64,000 nucleotides of DNA from Psychroserpens sp. NJDZ02 (GCF_004843725.1 NZ_CP039451.1:3106001-3170000), one strand, 5' to 3'; shown: positions 52,924-62,638, counted from the stretch's first letter. Notes: generated by a model not told the origin, from the sequence alone. Translations and numbers: made by a program.

Positions 52924-55167
52924 TTAATTAAATCCAATGTGAAAGTGATTTTGGTGTACACTGTATGCTGCATTTTTTGTGTTTGTAAAAGCCTTATAAT
53001 TATAGTTGTTTGTAAAATCCCATGCTACTGCTAAAGCGAATATATCAGTCATAACTTCGTCTAATTTGGATTCGCTTCCAAGAACGTCTCGAGCGTACGT
53101 CCATAATTGTTGACCCGCAGCATTTGTACATCCAGGATAACGTATATCTACATCTTTTCCGGTTTTATGGGTGCTATGACCTAAATCAGTAACTCCATCG
53201 TCGGAGGATATATCATTATAATATAACGTTGTTGTAGTAACCTCTTTATTTACAGAGTAAAAGAAACCTAATAAAGCAGAGAAGGCCTCTTCGTTTACCC
53301 AACTATCACCGTCGGAGATATTGCTATCTCGTGTACCATACCTACCCCAATTTAATCCGGAATCTGGAAATTTTAATAAATTATGTTCATTTTTAGTTGC
53401 TGTAAATGTTTGTTCCAGTACGCCATCATTGTATACTTCAAATTTATAAGTATTACTGCTAGACGATTTAGTTTTAGAATATGTTTTTTTAATATAATCT
53501 GTTTTATATAAATTAAATTCGCCAATAACCACCTCATCTTTTGTACATTCATTAACTCTAAATGCTGTTAAAGCTGTTTGAAAATGAGCCCATCTATCAT
53601 TATATGAATCTGTATTTAAATTAACTACAGCAGTAATAGAGTCTACAGTAGCTCTAGTTTGTCCTACTTTTAAATGCAAATCTTTCCAATAAAAGTATGC
53701 CATAGCAGATAAAACGCCTTCCTTAAAGTTTAAAAGTTTATCTGGATTAGTAACAATATCAAAATCAAACCCTTTTCTCACTAACCTTTCGTTTACATTT
53801 CTGTAATTTTCTTTCCATGTAAGTTGAACAATTCCCTTTCCTCTATATTTTGATCCATCACCACTAGCGATATCACCATTTTCATATCTATTAGCATATG
53901 CTCTATTAGCTATTGCAATTTCGTTAGCAGCTTGCATTCCTTTATCATTATAGGTATTTAAATCTTTTCTACCATAAAGATCTGCGTCATTTGGATTGTT
54001 TTTAAAATAAGAAAACGGACCTGTTTTAAGAGTTCCATTACTATAATATCCACCTTCTCCAGTAGCTAAGTTACCTTTTACCCAACCAGAACCACTTGTT
54101 CGGTCACTATTTTTTAATCTTCTAGCACTATAATTTAAACTTTCAGGTGTTTTTATTGTTAATGATGATCCAGTCTCTTCTCTTGCTTGGGCAAAAAAGT
54201 GAGCCTTTTTTTCACAAGTATCTATATGAAAGTGATCTACTCCCTCATTAAATGCTTCAGCTACTTTGGTTAAAGTGTCGTCTGTGGCATCTCCAAATAT
54301 TAAAGCAAGTTCCTCTTTAGTTACTTTTTTACATCGTGGACAAGGACTATTTTCTTCTATTTCTCCTTCCTCACCAACAGTACTTGGGCTATTTCCATTT
54401 TCTGGTGTTGGATCATTACCAAACCCTATTACCTGTAAAGCTTCTTGTATTGCGCTATTTATTGAGAATCCGGAAGTATTATCCGATACCTCTAATTGTT
54501 GTTCAGAATAGTTATGTAAATTAAATCTGTTAGATTTAACTACAACATAATACTCGTGAGTACTACCTTCAAAAACACCTTTATCAGCATTTACAGCCAT
54601 ATCCAATGTTAATTGCTTTTGTACTTTTACGTTTCCAGTTGTGTTTTCGACAGTAGTTACTGTTTCCCACAATTTAGTGTTTTCGTTAGCGTCGTGACCA
54701 TCATCTGACATGGTATCCCTTTCCCATAAACTAACAGTTAAATCTTCACCTATCATATTGACGGTTTCAATAGAAATGGTAATTGTCTGTCCATATTGAG
54801 GTGTACTGATAAATTTGTCCCCTTTATAATCTAACATCGTAATGGTAGTAATGCTTGGAGGTCCTTGAAGTGGTCTTACATTAACCGTAGATGGTCCAGA
54901 TAATTCTGGATTGAATAAATAGCCTTCTACCTTATAATCATGATTAGCAGAAATTTCTCCAAAAGTAAATGTGGCTATTGGTCCATTTTTAGTAATTGAT
55001 GTTGTAGTATATAGACCAGAGCTTCTTTTTTTAAACAACTCCCATTTTACATTAGCTTTTAAAGCATCAGGTGTTCCAGGATGCCATTCGGTTACTGTAT
55101 AAATAGCAGGTTGTCCAATTCTTGGAGCTGTTGGACCGCTAATTGTTTTTACACCTTTTTTTGCCAT
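52924..55167 (-). CDS. T6SS effector: GH19-like glycosidase plus M15-like peptidase
   Basis: A 747-residue protein without signal peptide. Residues 1-230 are two or so beta-sandwich domains (GQPAIYTVTEWHPG). A linker with CPRCKK leads to a GH19/lysozyme-like domain (about 285-560) with AHFFAQAREETG near 325 and YRGKGIVQLTW near 455. The C-terminal domain (about 600-747) has GHSTHKTGKDVDIRYPG and NHFHIGF, the zinc-binding H..G.D.D and HxH pattern of M15-type peptidases. It would cut both glycan and peptide parts of the cell wall. It follows a PAAR-like gene by 11 bp and precedes a lipoprotein immunity candidate. Confidence 0.8.
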   Translation of the reverse strand: MAKKGVKTISGPTAPRIGQPAIYTVTEWHPGTPDALKANVKWELFKKRSSGLYTTTSITKNGPIATFTFGEISANHDYKVEGYLFNPELSGPSTVNVRPLQGPPSITTITMLDYKGDKFISTPQYGQTITISIETVNMIGEDLTVSLWERDTMSDDGHDANENTKLWETVTTVENTTGNVKVQKQLTLDMAVNADKGVFEGSTHEYYVVVKSNRFNLHNYSEQQLEVSDNTSGFSINSAIQEALQVIGFGNDPTPENGNSPSTVGEEGEIEENSPCPRCKKVTKEELALIFGDATDDTLTKVAEAFNEGVDHFHIDTCEKKAHFFAQAREETGSSLTIKTPESLNYSARRLKNSDRTSGSGWVKGNLATGEGGYYSNGTLKTGPFSYFKNNPNDADLYGRKDLNTYNDKGMQAANEIAIANRAYANRYENGDIASGDGSKYRGKGIVQLTWKENYRNVNERLVRKGFDFDIVTNPDKLLNFKEGVLSAMAYFYWKDLHLKVGQTRATVDSITAVVNLNTDSYNDRWAHFQTALTAFRVNECTKDEVVIGEFNLYKTDYIKKTYSKTKSSSSNTYKFEVYNDGVLEQTFTATKNEHNLLKFPDSGLNWGRYGTRDSNISDGDSWVNEEAFSALLGFFYSVNKEVTTTTLYYNDISSDDGVTDLGHSTHKTGKDVDIRYPGCTNAAGQQLWTYARDVLGSESKLDEVMTDIFALAVAWDFTNNYNYKAFTNTKNAAYSVHQNHFHIGFN

Positions 55168-55178
55168 AATTATATTAC

Positions 55179-55643
55179 TTAATATGCATCTGGTTGATTA
55201 TCTTCTACAGTATCATTAGTGTCTGTTAAAGAATCTAATTCTTCTTGTACATCTTGGTCTGCATTATTAACATTACTTTTGCTTAAACTTGCACTTTGAC
55301 CGTGCGTCATTATTGTAATTTTACCTCCAACGGAACACATAAGCTCTGAGCCTTCAATCACGCATTTTTTACCTAAAACAGTAACTTTATCGTATGTTTT
55401 TGTCCATTTTCCTGCAGGAGCAAAAGCACATGGGTTTTTTCTGTTTAAGGCACATGGACCAAATGAGTTTGAGGATGGAGTAAATTGGACATCGTCTTCT
55501 GTGACTGCTAAAAAATCTGCGCTGTTACCACTATCATTCCAATAATGTTTAGTGTGACTTGACACTTTAAAACTAGGGAAGGTAGTGCCTTGATTACACA
55601 TAGCTTTACCTTTTTGTATTACAAAATGTTTTCCGGTACTCAT
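55179..55643 (-). CDS. PAAR-like protein (DUF4280)
   Basis: A 154-residue protein. FVIQKGKAMCNQGTTFPSF, ALNRKNPCAFAP and CVIEGSELMCSVGGKI are the features of DUF4280, the PAAR-like spike-tip family. An Asp/Asn-rich tail follows from 128. PAAR proteins sharpen the VgrG spike and carry effectors. It lies between the LysM gene and the hydrolase, as in a loading cassette. Confidence 0.85.
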   Translation of the reverse strand: MSTGKHFVIQKGKAMCNQGTTFPSFKVSSHTKHYWNDSGNSADFLAVTEDDVQFTPSSNSFGPCALNRKNPCAFAPAGKWTKTYDKVTVLGKKCVIEGSELMCSVGGKITIMTHGQSASLSKSNVNNADQDVQEELDSLTDTNDTVEDNQPDAY

Positions 55644-55648
55644 AATAA

Positions 55649-56719
55649 TTAATTATTAATATGATTAATAGTTAGTATTGTTGTTTTACTTTTACTTGTC
55701 GTGTAATCGATATGGTATTTAGCTTTGATTTTTGTTGAAAGTTCTTGTTCTAAGTTTACCTGGTAACTACTGTTTAATGTACCTTCAATTTTTGGTAATT
55801 TTATATAAAAAGGATTGTTGTTAACATCGTTTGGATTTAATAAATCTTTATAACTTCTAGTGTCTTCAACTTTACCATTTTGTAAAATTGTCAATGTGTT
55901 ATTTTTAGTGTCATTACTTTCTACTTCCTGAGATACTTTAAGGTTTATGTGATATTTATAATAATTAATATTAAAAACAGTTTTTGATGTTTTATTTAAT
56001 CTTTGATAGGGTAGTAGTAGCGTGTTAAGTACTGTGTCGCTAATTATTGCTTTTTCTAATTGATTACTTTCTAGTAATTTTTTGTTAACATTATTAATGT
56101 ATTTTTCTGCATAGTCACCATTAAAATTTGCTTCTAAATTACTTTTATTATCAAGCCAACGTTTTTTAATTTCGGGCATGTTATTAATACCTATAATATT
56201 ACCGTGTTTGCTTAATAACAAATCCATAGGGTAATAAGCTTTTGAGCAAAATAAAGCGAGTCGTTGTATTTTTGATTGAGGCTTAATTTTATTGATATAA
56301 AATTCGCTTTTTGTTACTCTTAAGATTTTTAAATCATCTTTGTTTATTAGATAATTAAGGTTTAATGTATAAGCTATTTTGTTTGTTTTTTCTATTACAC
56401 CAGTAGTAACCGTTTTGTCAATAGTTACATCATAGCTAGCTATTAAATTATCTAGTTTTAGTTTAAAGGGTTTTAAAGGAGGCTGGTTTGTTTCACCCTT
56501 TTTAATTTCATTATTTAGACTAATTACCTCCTTTAAATCTGGTACATATAATGTGTTTCCTTTTGTTATTTCGAAGTTTTGTAATAGCTCGGTTTTTGGA
56601 CATATATCATTATGAAAATTCTGTAATTGCTTATAGTTATTTAAGCCAATTCTTTCAGCTAGAGATTTTAAAGAGTCTCCTGTTTTTATTTTACATGCTA
56701 TGTAGTCTTTAGTCTGCAT
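55649..56719 (-). CDS. LysM-domain protein of the vgrG cassette
   Basis: A 356-residue protein. The N-terminus (about 8-60) is LysM-like: CKIKTGDSLKSLAERIGLN, then GNTLYVPDL. The rest is a beta- and helix-mixed region without recognised motif, and there is no signal peptide, so it probably acts in the cytoplasm or is injected. LysM-like proteins are common between vgrG and PAAR genes and may help attach cargo. Its ATG shares a base with the stop of the frameshifted gene before it (TAATG). Confidence 0.7.
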   Translation of the reverse strand: MQTKDYIACKIKTGDSLKSLAERIGLNNYKQLQNFHNDICPKTELLQNFEITKGNTLYVPDLKEVISLNNEIKKGETNQPPLKPFKLKLDNLIASYDVTIDKTVTTGVIEKTNKIAYTLNLNYLINKDDLKILRVTKSEFYINKIKPQSKIQRLALFCSKAYYPMDLLLSKHGNIIGINNMPEIKKRWLDNKSNLEANFNGDYAEKYINNVNKKLLESNQLEKAIISDTVLNTLLLPYQRLNKTSKTVFNINYYKYHINLKVSQEVESNDTKNNTLTILQNGKVEDTRSYKDLLNPNDVNNNPFYIKLPKIEGTLNSSYQVNLEQELSTKIKAKYHIDYTTSKSKTTILTINHINN

Positions 56720-56891
56720 TACACTGATTTATTGGTCATTGTTTTAGCTAATATTATAAATAGAATAAAGGTTTCAATCATAGCTAGATAAGTTAGATTT
56801 AAAACTCCAAAAATTGGTCACGATGTATAAATGTACTCCATGAGGCCACGCAAAGGCTATAACTAACGATACTCATTATCAGATATTTCAT
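56719..56891 (-). pseudogene. frameshifted small membrane protein gene
   Basis: Three frames together give a two-helix protein of about 58 residues: MKYLIMS, then VSLVIAFAWPHGVHLYIV, then GVLNLTYLAMIETFILFIIL with KTMTNKSV at the end. Each frame alone has stops. Two indels, one near 56870 and one in a T-run near 56810, would explain it. Its last stop overlaps the LysM start. Confidence 0.5.
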
Positions 56892-56935
56892 TTTTTTTAT
56901 GAACTTAGTTTCGTCATTTTATTTAAAAGATTTAT

Positions 56936-57406
56936 TTACTGTTCAAATTCAAAATTCTCTTTCTTTTTTTCTATTCCATCGTAGATAACATCGCTATTTT
57001 TTATATAATATAAAATGTCGTTTTTGTTATCTATAAATCTACTATATAGTATTAGATCGTTGTTTTTACCATCTAAGAATTCTCTAGTTTTATTATAAGT
57101 GCTATTAAGTTCTTCAGTTTCTTTATAAATGTAAATTGAATAAAGACTGTACTTGTTTTCTATGTTTTTTTTATGGTCGTCAATTAACTTTTGTAGCTTG
57201 TTGTAGTATGTTGTGTTGTATTCAAAATCACCTTCTAAATAAAAATAATCTATCCTGTTAAGCACATTGTTTTTTCCTGTAAATTCATAAAAAAATGGAC
57301 TTAACGGTTTTATCGCCATCTCTTTACCTTCGATTTGATTATTGTTTTGCATTTTGTTATTGCATGAAATTAAAATAAGGACTGAAATAAATAGTATATT
57401 TTTCAT
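56936..57406 (-). CDS. lipoprotein, likely immunity to the DUF3289 effector
   Basis: A 156-residue lipoprotein (lipobox ISCNN, Cys near 15). Its ATG abuts the TAA of the preceding effector gene with no gap. The mature part is Tyr/Asn/Lys-rich, with no recognised domain. The position makes immunity the most likely role. Confidence 0.65.
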   Translation of the reverse strand: MKNILFISVLILISCNNKMQNNNQIEGKEMAIKPLSPFFYEFTGKNNVLNRIDYFYLEGDFEYNTTYYNKLQKLIDDHKKNIENKYSLYSIYIYKETEELNSTYNKTREFLDGKNNDLILYSRFIDNKNDILYYIKNSDVIYDGIEKKKENFEFEQ

Positions 57407-58294
57407 TTATGAACGTTTTGAGTTTCCACTTAAATACACACTTCTATAAAATTCAGTTATAAATGGCTTTGCAGATCTGTAATGCTGAAGTATATACCAA
57501 GCCTTAAAAAAATCTCCAGTATGGTACTGAGGTATCCTATCCGAGCCATGTTTAACAATATCATCCCAGTCTAAACCAAAATGGTCATAAAAAGTATATA
57601 GTAAAGTGCCTTGCCATAATCCAGTACAGGAATTATGACTGTAATTTTTTAATTCGGCTTTTACACTCCATACTTGATGTACTGTAATACCAAGTCCAGA
57701 GACCTTGTCCCAAAATGATGAAAAGTTTAATAAATTCATGGCTATTGAAGACATATTTGCAGGATTGTAAGCAGCATTTTTTAATTCAGTTTTCAGTGCT
57801 TTTAAAAAATCACTGTGATAGGATACAAACGCATTGTTATTTGCAATTTCATTATCTAAAATTTCATTTTTATAAGTACCTCCAATACCTTGTGTGAAAT
57901 GATTAGCCATATCTAAAGCTAGTGTTTCCATTTTTCCTATGGATAGAGAACTCATTAAGGTGTTTAAATAAAGTCCCAAGTCAGAATCACTTTTAAGAAA
58001 AACGGGATCTTGTTTTATAGATACTGATCTTGGAGGTTTGTCTGCATAATACATATCTTCAGCTTTAGTGCCATCAAAATTATATCCAGGATCGCGTTTT
58101 GCTTTACCAATAGTAACTTGATTTACTCTTGTTATTTTACAATCCTCATTATCACCATAACTAACACCACTTTCATTGCCAATTTCTTGTACCGTTGTGC
58201 TAGCAGAGAATGCAACATTACTTTCTGTTGCATAGAAATTATGGTCATTCTCTGTTTTAGTAGTTATAATACCATTTACTATTCTTTGTCGCAT
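57407..58294 (-). CDS. DUF3289-family T6SS effector candidate
   Basis: A 295-residue protein without signal peptide. The C-terminal half has the DUF3289 pattern: LLYTFYDHFGLDWDDI, then FFKAWYILQHYRSAKPF and ITEF. The N-terminal part holds DNEDCKITRVNQVTIGK and a helical middle. The family has no settled mechanism that I can cite. It starts 3 bp after the vgrG stop and abuts a lipoprotein gene, the usual effector-immunity order. A lipoprotein immunity would imply an extracytoplasmic target. Confidence 0.65.
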   Translation of the reverse strand: MRQRIVNGIITTKTENDHNFYATESNVAFSASTTVQEIGNESGVSYGDNEDCKITRVNQVTIGKAKRDPGYNFDGTKAEDMYYADKPPRSVSIKQDPVFLKSDSDLGLYLNTLMSSLSIGKMETLALDMANHFTQGIGGTYKNEILDNEIANNNAFVSYHSDFLKALKTELKNAAYNPANMSSIAMNLLNFSSFWDKVSGLGITVHQVWSVKAELKNYSHNSCTGLWQGTLLYTFYDHFGLDWDDIVKHGSDRIPQYHTGDFFKAWYILQHYRSAKPFITEFYRSVYLSGNSKRS

Positions 58295-58297
58295 AGC

Positions 58298-60109
58298 TTA
58301 AAAATTATTTCCTTTTTCGCCACTATTATTCTGTATTTGTCCTTTTGCGTTTTTAGTTATATTACCATTGTTACTAGTAATTTTTATTTCGGAAGCAGAT
58401 TCCTCTCTTCCTTTGACAACTTCAGACGTTAAATCTCCTTGAATAAATTCCATTAAATTACCCATGACCATCATGTTAGCATTTGCACCAACAGTTGTAG
58501 ACTTCGTCATTCCAGTGCTTTCGCTAGAGTTCAGACCAATAGAATCTGTTTTATTCATACCCACAGATGTGGTTAAATTTTGCTCTACATTAACAACCAT
58601 GTTTTTACAATTAAAAGTCATAGTTTCTGGAGCTGTAATGTTAATATTACCACCTGTTGTATCTAAATGAATTTTATTACCACTTTTATCAGTCAGTATA
58701 ATACTTTCGTCTTCTGTAAACATAAGCGTATGCCCACTTCTAGTTTTTAAGGCTTTTATTGCATTTGATGAATTTTGAAAAGCACTTGCTTTACCACCTC
58801 CATTATATAAACTACCTAACATATAGGGATGCTCTGCATTACCGCCTTCAAAGCCTATTAAGACCTCCTCGTTAACTTCTGGTATAAAATGGAACCCTTT
58901 GTCACCTCCAGCATGTGGCGTTACAATACGTATCCACGGTGTCATTTGGCCAGTTGTTTTTTGCCAAGGCATTTGTACACGTATTCTACCTAATCCATCC
59001 GGATCTGCATTTTCCATAACCACAGCAGTTTGTGTATCACTTTTAGGAAACGCATTAATGTTTGTATTAGGATAGGCATCAAAGTCCGCTGTAACAGCTT
59101 CAAATCTGTTTTCGTAATCACCGTTTTCTCTGTTACTATGTGTAATATCTATTACTCTGTAGCTAGCACCTTCAACTTTTACAATGTTTCCTAATTTGAC
59201 GCCAGGGTTATCGCTTATTCCATTAAGTTTAACTTGTTGTATTTCGTAAGTTTTTTTTTGTAATTCGATGCTAGAATCTAGTCTTTGTTTAGCTTGTGGG
59301 TCATTGTATAAATTATGCCAAACTTTAGTTTTATTATTAAAGATGGTATTGGCTTTACTTGAGACAAAACCACTATATCCATTGGCGCCAGAACTGATGT
59401 CTTTTGTATCCTTTTCGTGAGTGTCGTTTAGTAAGTAGTCGTTGGCATAAAATTTATAATTATGTGATTTTGGCGTCAGGTTTAGGTTATATTCTTTAAG
59501 GTCAAAACCGTAGGTTAATACTAATTCTTCAGTTTCGGGTTTTCCAAAAATAAGTTTAGACCCATTGTAATAAAACCATTCTCCATATTGCGCAGCTAAA
59601 CGACTAGCATAGTTATAAGTGCTTTCTCCATTCTGGAGGGAGTAGTGTAAGGGAGCAGTATTATTAGGTTGTATGACTACTTCTAGTTTAGACTTGTCGT
59701 AGTCACTAAAAGTACGATGTAAAATGTCTGATAAAGAGAAGTCGTTATAAGAGGCATAGTGTGGGCCATCGTCTGCAATAAAAGTAGGACTTAGGGCCGT
59801 AATTACTACTTCGTCACCTGTACTAGCTTCGTACCCTTTTATAGTTGTGACCTGAGATACAATACCTTTAAATTCTAAAGCTTTATAACCATTAAAATCA
59901 TCTAAAGAGGCTATTTGTAAAGTTATGGTTTCTCCTAAATAATTTTTACTAGATTCTCCTAATGCTTGTGTCAAGTTTTCTAGGACATCCATACGACAAA
60001 CAAGTTCTAGCTTATGATGAGAATCTATGCTTTGATGAAGCGTTATTGATTTAAAAGCAGAAATTTCTGTACCTGAAATAAATATAGTGGTGTTACTTTG
60101 TAATGCCAT
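58298..60109 (-). CDS. tssI: T6SS spike protein VgrG
   Basis: A 603-residue VgrG. The gp27-like part has HQSIDSHHKLELVCRMDVL and LQNGESTYNYASRLAAQYGEW. The OB-fold part has DPDGLGRIRVQMPWQ, PHAGGDKGFHFIPEVNEEV and EHPYMLGSLYNG. A beta-helix with DKSGNKIHLDTTGG and VGMNKTDSIGLNSSES repeats follows. No C-terminal effector domain is fused; the cargo is encoded downstream. It is the first gene of the cassette that runs to 51897. Confidence 0.95.
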   Translation of the reverse strand: MALQSNTTIFISGTEISAFKSITLHQSIDSHHKLELVCRMDVLENLTQALGESSKNYLGETITLQIASLDDFNGYKALEFKGIVSQVTTIKGYEASTGDEVVITALSPTFIADDGPHYASYNDFSLSDILHRTFSDYDKSKLEVVIQPNNTAPLHYSLQNGESTYNYASRLAAQYGEWFYYNGSKLIFGKPETEELVLTYGFDLKEYNLNLTPKSHNYKFYANDYLLNDTHEKDTKDISSGANGYSGFVSSKANTIFNNKTKVWHNLYNDPQAKQRLDSSIELQKKTYEIQQVKLNGISDNPGVKLGNIVKVEGASYRVIDITHSNRENGDYENRFEAVTADFDAYPNTNINAFPKSDTQTAVVMENADPDGLGRIRVQMPWQKTTGQMTPWIRIVTPHAGGDKGFHFIPEVNEEVLIGFEGGNAEHPYMLGSLYNGGGKASAFQNSSNAIKALKTRSGHTLMFTEDESIILTDKSGNKIHLDTTGGNINITAPETMTFNCKNMVVNVEQNLTTSVGMNKTDSIGLNSSESTGMTKSTTVGANANMMVMGNLMEFIQGDLTSEVVKGREESASEIKITSNNGNITKNAKGQIQNNSGEKGNNF

Positions 60110-60737
60110 AGTCTTATTTAGTATTAAAACTGGTTTTAGTGTGTTTATTAACTTTTATAGAAAAACATACTTGTGCTTAAAACAACAAAAATAATGTGAA
60201 CTTGACTTTTTATTAAAGTTTATATTAAGTTGTAAATCAAATTATTAAAATTTATATACGTTTAAAAGTCTGTTTTTGGACGTTAATAATTAAATTTCAT
60301 TATCTAACCAATAACAATTCCTATTTAATGTAAAGTGATAAAACTGAAAAATAGTTACCAATCGACTTTGATTTTTTTTCTATTTTTTAGCAATAGCCCC
60401 ACCATGAGCTAATAATCTTCCTTTGGGTGGTCTTATTTGTATTGCACGCACTGCACAAGTTTTATATTGCTACATTATCATTTCTATTGATTATAATTTT
60501 TTCGTTTATAGAAATAATAATAGTCTTAAAAAATAAAATGCTAATAGTAAAAAACAAGATTATCATTAGTGCTATCACAATTAATGATAGCGTCAATAAT
60601 TGTGTTACTAATAACATTATAAGGAGAATAAGAATTATTCAAGAATAATCCTGGAATTATAATAATTACAACTAAAGTGGTGACGCAGAGACGGTCCACA
60701 TTTTGTAATATTTTTATACTAACATAGCTCTAAGTTT
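60110..60737 (-). other. region upstream of vgrG, mostly empty
   Basis: 628 AT-rich bases. On the minus strand 60380-60469 holds a 29-codon frame without start (IQIRPPKGRLLAHGGAIAKK), perhaps a coding remnant. A hairpin (GCTATCA, TGATAGC) lies at 60571-60591. A plus-strand 73-codon frame at 60427 looks like chance. The vgrG promoter should be at 60110-60300 but no clear element is seen. Confidence 0.35.
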
Positions 60738-61046
60738 TCACTTTCCAAGAGCTAATTCTGGGCATTCTGTTTCTAGCATTGCCATCATAACTAATTGTAT
60801 ATAAAAAGCATTGATTTCGCTATTATTGTCCATTACAGGTATATTAGTGTCTTTGTAAAAAACTTCTAATTCCTGTTTGTTTTCTTTTATAGCGTCTTTG
60901 AGGCATTTTCTTACACCGTCAGATTCTTGATTAGTAGTTGCACAAGCGCATGCTAATTTTGCTGTTTTAACAGATGCAGATTCATTTTTTGTACAACTAG
61001 TTAAAAGGACTAAAAAAACAAATGCAGGAATTATTATTGTTTTCAT
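60738..61046 (-). CDS. small cysteine-containing lipoprotein
   Basis: A 102-residue lipoprotein (lipobox LTSCT). The mature part has four further cysteines (KLACACATT, RKCLKD, ETECPEL) and is helical. The cysteines could form two disulfides in the periplasm. It follows the next gene on the same strand (21-bp gap). Function unknown. Confidence 0.6.
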   Translation of the reverse strand: MKTIIIPAFVFLVLLTSCTKNESASVKTAKLACACATTNQESDGVRKCLKDAIKENKQELEVFYKDTNIPVMDNNSEINAFYIQLVMMAMLETECPELALGK

Positions 61047-61067
61047 GATAATTAGTTTGATTTAAAT

Positions 61068-61748
61068 TTAATGACAATGGTTAGCGATGTAGTAAATAGA
61101 GTATAGTGCAATAAGTATAGGTACAAATACTAACAGTAAACCTTGAAATAAATTTTTATTGGAAATATCTTCAATAAAACTATATAGATATTGATCTTCT
61201 AAATTATATGGAGATTTGAAAAAACGATAAGATTTAATACTGCTCATTTTTGATTTTTCGTTAAATTTTTCGCCTTTTTCATTTAAGCTTGCTTTATCTA
61301 AATAAATAGAGATATAACTGTTTTTCCAAGTATTTAAGTTTAGATTAAAATAGGGTGGTTTGTGTTGGATGGTGCTTACGGTTATATTTTTTGATAGTTC
61401 ATTATTAAAAAAAGTAAAATAATATTCGTTTAGTTGAGCACCTTGTCCATAAAAAGTGAAATTTTTCTCAATTACTTGATTGGTTATAATTCTATCGATT
61501 TTTAGTTTAAACTCTTTTAAACTTGATGCTTTTTTTAGAGCTAAATTTTTGTAATATTTTTTCACAAAAAGTTTTAAATAAAAATAGTATAGAATAAGAG
61601 GAATTAAATAAAATATAAAGGCTGATTTAAAGTTTAAAGTACTTGAAAATATGGACAGTAAAATAAATAAAACAATCAATCCAAAGAATAAATAAAACAT
61701 TCCAAAACCTATTTGTGTAATTAAATTTGTTTCTTTTTTAGTACTCAT
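61068..61748 (-). CDS. membrane protein of unknown function
   Basis: A 226-residue protein with two N-terminal hydrophobic helices (FYLFFGLIVLFILLSIF, SAFIFYLIPLILYYFYL), a soluble beta-rich middle and a C-terminal helix (LLLVFVPILIALYSIYYI). No family is recognised. It may be an inner-membrane immunity or accessory protein. Confidence 0.6.
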   Translation of the reverse strand: MSTKKETNLITQIGFGMFYLFFGLIVLFILLSIFSSTLNFKSAFIFYLIPLILYYFYLKLFVKKYYKNLALKKASSLKEFKLKIDRIITNQVIEKNFTFYGQGAQLNEYYFTFFNNELSKNITVSTIQHKPPYFNLNLNTWKNSYISIYLDKASLNEKGEKFNEKSKMSSIKSYRFFKSPYNLEDQYLYSFIEDISNKNLFQGLLLVFVPILIALYSIYYIANHCH

Positions 61749-62113
61749 TAAATTGGTGTTTTAGCAGTTATTGTACCATTAGCATATATCTTTCGTCATA
61801 TGGAGCGCTTCTTGAACAGTAACAGCTAGTTTTGTTTGTTATTGGTTTTGTGCACAGCTGTTAAATGTGCTTATAAATAATAAATATATTAGATTTTTTC
61901 TTTATCGACACCTCATTTATAATATACCTTAATGCTAGTTTGCAGTGAGTGGTGTTCTTGTCATCCTAAAGAACCGATAGTATTATTTTTTAATAGCATG
62001 TGATCTTATTATACCTTATTTAAAATCTCTAAATATAATGCACACAGGGTTAGACGTATAGAAATATGCAAATAATTACCTTCTTTTTTATTTTATGGAA
62101 TAGGATATGTTTT
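61749..62113 (-). other. spacer with short coding remnants
   Basis: On the minus strand 61768-61905 reads KKSNIFIIYKHI, a stop, then LCTKPITNKTSCYCSRSAP and YDERYMLMVQ before another stop; it looks like a dead small lipoprotein or secreted protein. The segment 62063-62113 continues the about 80-bp similarity with 47373-47455. Nothing intact is present. Confidence 0.4.
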
Positions 62114-62480
62114 TTAGTAGAAAATCATATCATCTTGTACATCAGGATCTGATGTTTTGTATTGAAGTGCGGCACTACCATCTAAATTGACTAGACGTTT
62201 TAATTTTTCGTACCCCATATTTTGCAATTTAAGATTAAACGGCTTCAGTGGTCATATTTCTGTTTTTTTATAGAATAAAGTAATGACTCCGTTCATAAAT
62301 TTTTCTTTAAGTTGAAAACAGAAAGCTTCTTCTTATAAGAGATTTTTCATTTGTTAGATGGTTCTTTTCTTATCAGCTTTTAGCTATAACTTGATAAGTT
62401 CCACTTTGAAGAAGTGCTTGATTAATTTGTAACTCTCCTCCATATCCTAGCTCTTTTGTTTCTTCACCATACTAATCTTG
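62114..62480 (-). pseudogene. family A remnant, C-terminal part
   Basis: From 62114 a minus-strand frame reads PLKPFNLKLQNMGYEKLKRL and LDGSAALQYKTSDP, ending DDMIFY. It matches LKLQIMGYGKLVRLV and DGSAALQFKSSNPE of the 41609 protein. A stop (TGA for the expected Leu) interrupts it before PLKPF. Upstream, EEAFCFQLKEKF and further stops mark the decayed middle. A dead paralogue. Confidence 0.65.
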
Positions 62481-62638
62481 GTATGTCATTAACTAATATT
62501 GCAGCAAAGCAATAAATGTATGGCAAATTGTATATACTGGTTGTTTAATTGGTATCATTAATTTACTTTGTTTTTCGGAATGGATAACTATGTTTCACCT
62601 TTTAAAACCTTGAAGAGAGTATTTTTAGTTTTATTCCA
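62481..62638 (-). other. spacer downstream of family A gene 62639
   Basis: 158 bases between a family A gene and the older remnant. Nothing recognised; probably more decayed sequence. Confidence 0.3.

Noticed and set aside
60427..60648. 73-codon plus-strand hydrophobic frame upstream of vgrG
   Set aside because: Low-complexity Ile/Asn composition typical of AT-rich spacer; no ribosome binding site or neighbour on the strand.
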